The position numbers and the translations under genes were made by a program. The notes under the pieces are model-generated. The model searched no databases. It saw only the letters and a program-made list of their open reading frames with translations, and was not told the origin of the DNA. Below, one piece after another: positions 60,701-64,000 of a DNA stretch of 64,000 bases. Source of the stretch: Nannochloris sp. 'desiccata' (lineage: Eukaryota > Chlorophyta > Trebouxiophyceae > Chlorellales > Chlorellaceae). Numbering within the stretch: the stretch's first letter is position 1; each line of letters starts with the position of its first letter. The stretch lies in the NCBI GenBank assembly GCA_019044685.2, contig JAGTXX020000007.1, forward strand, positions 496,001 through 560,000. Direction: 5' to 3'.

Positions 60701-61972
60701 TCTATTGCAATACGAAATGAAGAATTGTCTCAGCTTCGTTCTAAAGCAGTGGAGTTCTTGGAGCATGTAGCTTCTGAATTTGATGCTGCAACTGGGGTGT
60801 TGTATGAGCATGCAATGAGCACCGCAGCTGGTAGCACAGCTGCCGGCATGCCTTCTATTGAAACTGGAGATCAAGAAATCCTTGCCGCAGCCAACGCTGC
60901 TATCAATGCCGTTAGAGGCCGTCAAGCATCCCAAGAACTCGAAGAAGAAGAAGACATAGAAGAAGAAGAAGAAGAAGAAGAAGAGGAGGGCGATACTGAT
61001 ACTGGTGAGATAAACAAAGAGTCTGCTGAGGCTGTTGCGCCTATGGATGTCGAAGAATCCTTAGCTGGCTTAGCTACTCACGATGCTCCTTTCCAAGCTG
61101 CTGTCGCTCAAGTCGCCTTTTCAGTTGAATGGATAGTGCAACTCTTAGCTTCCAACCTCAATGCAGCTGCACCCTGGATTACTCGGGTCATGCCCAGCTT
61201 ACTTCGTCTTCAAGAACTCGTCCCCTCTGAGCTTCAATTTGTAGCGTTGGTGGCTCGTAAAGCATTAATCGCAGCGAAATATCAACCGTTTTTACCTTCG
61301 GAAACCCCGACTGTGTTGCACGCGTTGCGCTCTGCCAGTTCTGTTGAGCTCTGGCCGGAGCGGGCAGCTGCTTTAATTTTTGCTCAGTACTTTTGGTTTA
61401 GACATACTTTACTGCTCGGAAGGCAAGGTACCGGGGAGATTGTCGATATGGTATTGCAACGTTTAGAAGATGAGAAGCTTGAAGTACGTGAGCTAGCCGC
61501 GAATTCACTTTCAGGCCTCGTGAGAGGCTTACCAGAGAATGACGCAGCCGAGTTGAGGAGGAAATTTTTATCGAGGGCGAATGAGATTTTCCCCACCCGC
61601 GGTCGCCGAAGAAGAACCAGAGAACAACTTGAAAGTGGCAGTAAGATCGCTGCTGCTACTATAGATACGTCTCCTGCTACCTCTTCTTCGTCGTCGTCTT
61701 CTGTCCCAGTCCGACACGGTACCGCGCTCGCTCTGCAGGCTCTGGTCCTTTCTTCTCCTTACGATGTGCCCCTCTGGTTACCAGACGTCCTCATGGCATT
61801 AGTACGACTCGCCTCTGAACCTGCTCCTATAAAGACAACGGTTACTAAAGCGCTAGGGGAGTTTAGAAGGACTCATGAAGAAGGGGGTTTAGTGGAAGTC
61901 AAAGAAGTGTTGTCGGGGGAACAGTGGGAAGCTATCAGAGACGTGGCCTCACCTGCTTCTTATTTTGTTTAA
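54762..61972 (+). CDS. PSME4: Proteasome activator PA200/BLM10
   Basis: Exons 54762-54819, 54958-58704 and 58881-61972 give 2298 residues. The first exon encodes MPCMWNEWLPEPLATRVRT and the junction reads TEEPLRFAAL. HEAT-repeat landmarks include IHWKPLYKML, FFPAGSAAEIWAEF, FNLPVGS, YYHPSNGGKWTGGLALFL, WHIPSDAEIA and the C-terminal SSPYDVPLWLPDVLMALVRL with FRRTHEEG. PA200 caps the 20S core, opens its gate and promotes ubiquitin-independent degradation, including of acetylated core histones. Acidic insertions lie near residues 345-385 and 1650-1670. The final residues are SYFV, where the activator tail usually has Hb-Tyr-X, so the penultimate Tyr is Phe. The length is larger than the human protein because of low-complexity inserts. 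Confidence 0.93.
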
Positions 61973-62356
61973 CTGTGTATAGAATAATAATAATAATATA
62001 ATACGTGTAGCAATGCAATGATTTGTTTGGCAGTTCAGTAGATTACATAAATCAATTGTCTTTGTTGTACATGGTGTAAAAAGTTGCAATATTTTTATTT
62101 TAATAGAAAGACGGGAGCACAGGGGTTCTTCTGATAAGATGGGTTCTAGATTATAGTTGTAATTAGCGGAGATGGGTGTAGTCGACTTGAGAAAGTATTA
62201 ACCTGGCCTAGTTACATCTTTAGTATTTAATCGATAATAGTACACATGAATTAATAATTAAACGACAGAAGAAGAATGAAATAGCCTAAAGGAAAAACTG
62301 CTCACAGGTTAATCTAATGATCTTTTATATTTATCAATCAATATATCTACACGTAT
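61973..62356. other. Intergenic, 384 bp, convergent 3' flanks
   Basis: AT-rich, with (AAT)n near 61985. There is no copy of the histone 3' hairpin behind the minus-strand gene that follows. Confidence 0.6.
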
Positions 62357-63327
62357 CTACGTTAACAGATATAAATCTTGTAGGGCCCAAGTCGTCAAGA
62401 GTAAGGAAACAGCTGCAATGCCTGCAGCAATAAGTCCATATCCAATAAACTTTGTTGCAACGTTGCCAACAGAGGCAACTGCCTTTTTCAGAGAACGGCC
62501 TCGTTTCGCGAGGCTTCGAGCAGCAGTCGCAGCAGCAGTCCTGACAACCTTGACAGCAGACAAAAGAGCGGAAGGAAACCTTGCGAGGGGTGTTTCAACA
62601 CCAGGGGCCACGTCCGCAACAGAGGAAGACGTGAAGGGGTTGTATGATGTAACTGCAGCAACAGAAGCGACGACATGTCCAACTGCACGCAGGGCCTTCC
62701 AAAATACTCCCTCTTTGACCGGCTCACTGGGACGAGGAGCGACAGTAATAGTAGGATTGGTAGTAGTGGTGGTAGCATCAACGGTCACCATGATGGCTGA
62801 GCCTCCTGAGATAGCCTTTGTCTCTTCACGAGGCGCCGCAGCAGCTGCAGGCGACTTCAAGGGAGAATCGGCGTCCTCAGAAGTAAGAGCAGCATATGGG
62901 TTGCTGCAATCGAAGCCTGCGACCGGGCTTGTGGGTACCAATTCGGCGCCTTTGGCCTTGGGACTATTTTCGCGGCTGGTCTTGTGCGGCGAATCTGCCG
63001 CGGCGACAGGGCGAGTTGGAGACTCTGCGGGGGTGCTCAACATGACATTGTCCTGCTCATCAGGCTCCTGCATGGCAAACTTATTGCCCCGTGCCTTGTT
63101 TCGTTCAATGTTGAAGCGCTTTCCCCCTTTAGTTTTGTTGTTGTTATTGCTGTTCTCTGCCGAGATGAGTTCGAAAGGAAGCAATTAACAAATGAGATCG
63201 CAATCTGCCAGATGGCAACGATCTGAAGGAAAACAAAGTAGGTAGTAGGCAGTAGAGATGAGTAAAATATACCTTTGTTACTGCCAGTGGCGTGCCCGGC
63301 CTTGGCCTTAGAGCGTTTGCTAGGCAT
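62357..63327 (-). CDS. KEN-box, CDK-site-rich, tail-anchored basic protein under a histone-type promoter
   Basis: Exons 63327-63273 and 63156-62357 give 284 residues. I recognise no family. Residues 1-45 are strongly basic (MPSKRSKAKAGHATGSNKEN), with a KEN degron-like motif at 18-20 created across the splice junction. Residues 60-121 contain seven S/T-P sites, three in full CDK form (SPTR, SPHK, SPLK). A basic amphipathic stretch, TAAARSLAKRGRSLKKAV, precedes a single C-terminal hydrophobic helix (about 256-276) with seven residues after it, the topology of a tail-anchored membrane protein. The promoter is a copy of the H3-H4 module (boxes about 250 bp upstream, CTATAAAA nearer). A nuclear-envelope or ER chromatin tether made in S phase is an inference. 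Confidence 0.7.
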
Positions 63328-63574
63328 GATTGTTTGTTAAGAATGCCGTCGCAAAACAAACAAATCGATAGGATGGGTACTTGTATAGCAGAAGAAGCTA
63401 CAGTTGGGTGTAGGATATCGCAAGTTCCGATAGAGTTTAGGTTTCTATACTTTCTAAGTTTATAGAAATTATAAATACCTCCAACTGCCCCAGAAGGCTG
63501 GTTTTATAGGCAAAATTTGGACTCAATGAGAGTCACTCATTTCACACACAGCAGGAAGGGCGAGCTGGGGAGAA

Positions 63575-63679
63575 TGGCACACCTATCCGGGTTCCAGTCA
63601 TCCCTGGCCTCTCAGGGCATCACTTTGCAGGAAATCACCCCAGAGGCCAGGGATGACTGGAACCCGGATAGGTGTGCCA
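63575..63679. promoter_or_regulatory. Histone-type bidirectional module at a non-histone locus
   Basis: TGGCACACCTATCCGGGTT at 63575-63593 and its exact inverse at 63661-63679 enclose two inverted CATCCCTGGCCTCT blocks. Orientation and length (105 bp) equal the H3-H4 module. The flank GGCGAGCTGGGGAGAA just outside the left box is also shared with the H3 side of the histone promoters, so the module was probably copied from there. Confidence 0.85.
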
Positions 63680-63865
63680 CCAAGGTGAAATCTTGCGGTG
63701 AAGGTGCAACATTATTCTCCTCCCCTGTGGCATTAATTTGGAAGTTAGGGTAGCTAGCCAAAAAAAAACAGGAAAAATACCTCAATATATACGACATCAT
63801 ATACAAATCACGCAGGGTCTCCAAATGCTGCTTCCGAGCGATACCAGAGAAGGTGTTAAACTGCC

Positions 63866-64000
63866 ATGGGCGTCAAATTAACACAATTCAGTCTCATCTC
63901 CATTCTTCTCCACTCTTGTAACATAGCAAAAAGCTCTACAATATCTTCAAGCCTATCTTACGACTTGTCTGCCACTCCAGCAGTGGAAAAAAGTACGCAA
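63866..64000 (+). CDS. Start of a putative secreted or membrane protein (partial)
   Basis: An open frame from ATG 63866 runs off the window (45 codons). It begins MGVKLTQFSLISILLHSCNI, a basic residue followed by a hydrophobic core as in signal peptides, then a Ser/Thr-rich stretch. An upstream ATG at 63825 opens an 18-codon frame overlapping this start and could damp its translation. It occupies the place H4 has in the H3-H4 pairs relative to the shared promoter module. Identity unknown. Confidence 0.45.
   Translation, partial: MGVKLTQFSLISILLHSCNIAKSSTISSSLSYDLSATPAVEKSTQ

Noticed and set aside
62418..63188. 256-codon plus-strand frame opposite the tail-anchored protein
   Set aside because: It is antisense to two exons that splice in frame and have a histone-type promoter in the correct orientation. 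No domain recognised.

Overview
The window is nuclear DNA from a eukaryote. Nearly every gene is split by GT-AG introns of about 90-530 bp, there are four core histones and linker histones, and there are an RNA polymerase II factor (TAF9), a proteasome activator and mitochondrial and secretory targeting peptides. A plastid-like transit peptide at the left edge, a two-AP2-domain protein, an R2R3 MYB and divergent intron-containing H3-H4 and H2A-H2B pairs, as known in Volvox and Chlamydomonas, suggest a microalga, probably of the green lineage. A stramenopile or another alga cannot be excluded from sequence alone.

Layout. 1-5.7 kb: 5' end of a possible plastid protein, mitochondrial D-lactate dehydrogenase, ribosomal protein L5 and a small Rdx/SelW-like protein. 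5.7-10.1 kb: gene-poor, with decayed LINE-like retroelement pieces. 10.2-15.4 kb: a 14-exon AP2 gene. 15.7-22.5 kb: a solitary H3, a glycosyltransferase-sulfotransferase fusion and a Pumilio (PUF) protein. 23.1-53.4 kb: a dispersed histone locus with two H3-H4 pairs, three H2A-H2B pairs, one H1 and one H1-like tail-only protein. Interspersed with the histones are a serine racemase/threonine dehydratase next to an amino-acid permease, a MYB, a UAS-UBX protein, a divergent leucine-catabolism pair (AUH-like hydratase and MCC alpha) and a ribokinase-TIM-barrel fusion. 53.5-62 kb: TAF9 divergent from a 2298-residue PA200/BLM10. 62.3-64 kb: a KEN-box, tail-anchored protein and the start of a secreted protein, sharing a promoter module otherwise seen only between histone pairs.

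Regulation. All 11 core histone genes carry the same 16-nt 3' hairpin, GGTGTT-ATTA-AACACC. It has the 6-bp stem and 4-nt loop geometry of the metazoan and algal histone stem-loop but a different sequence. All five divergent histone promoters carry paired copies of a box around CACACCTATCCGGG. The solitary H3, the H1 and the H1-like gene lack the box. The one additional copy of the module, at 63.6 kb, drives two non-histone genes and is the best lead here for an undescribed S-phase regulon member.

Exon structures were checked by reading-frame arithmetic across each junction. Protein identities come from motif recognition without a database search.
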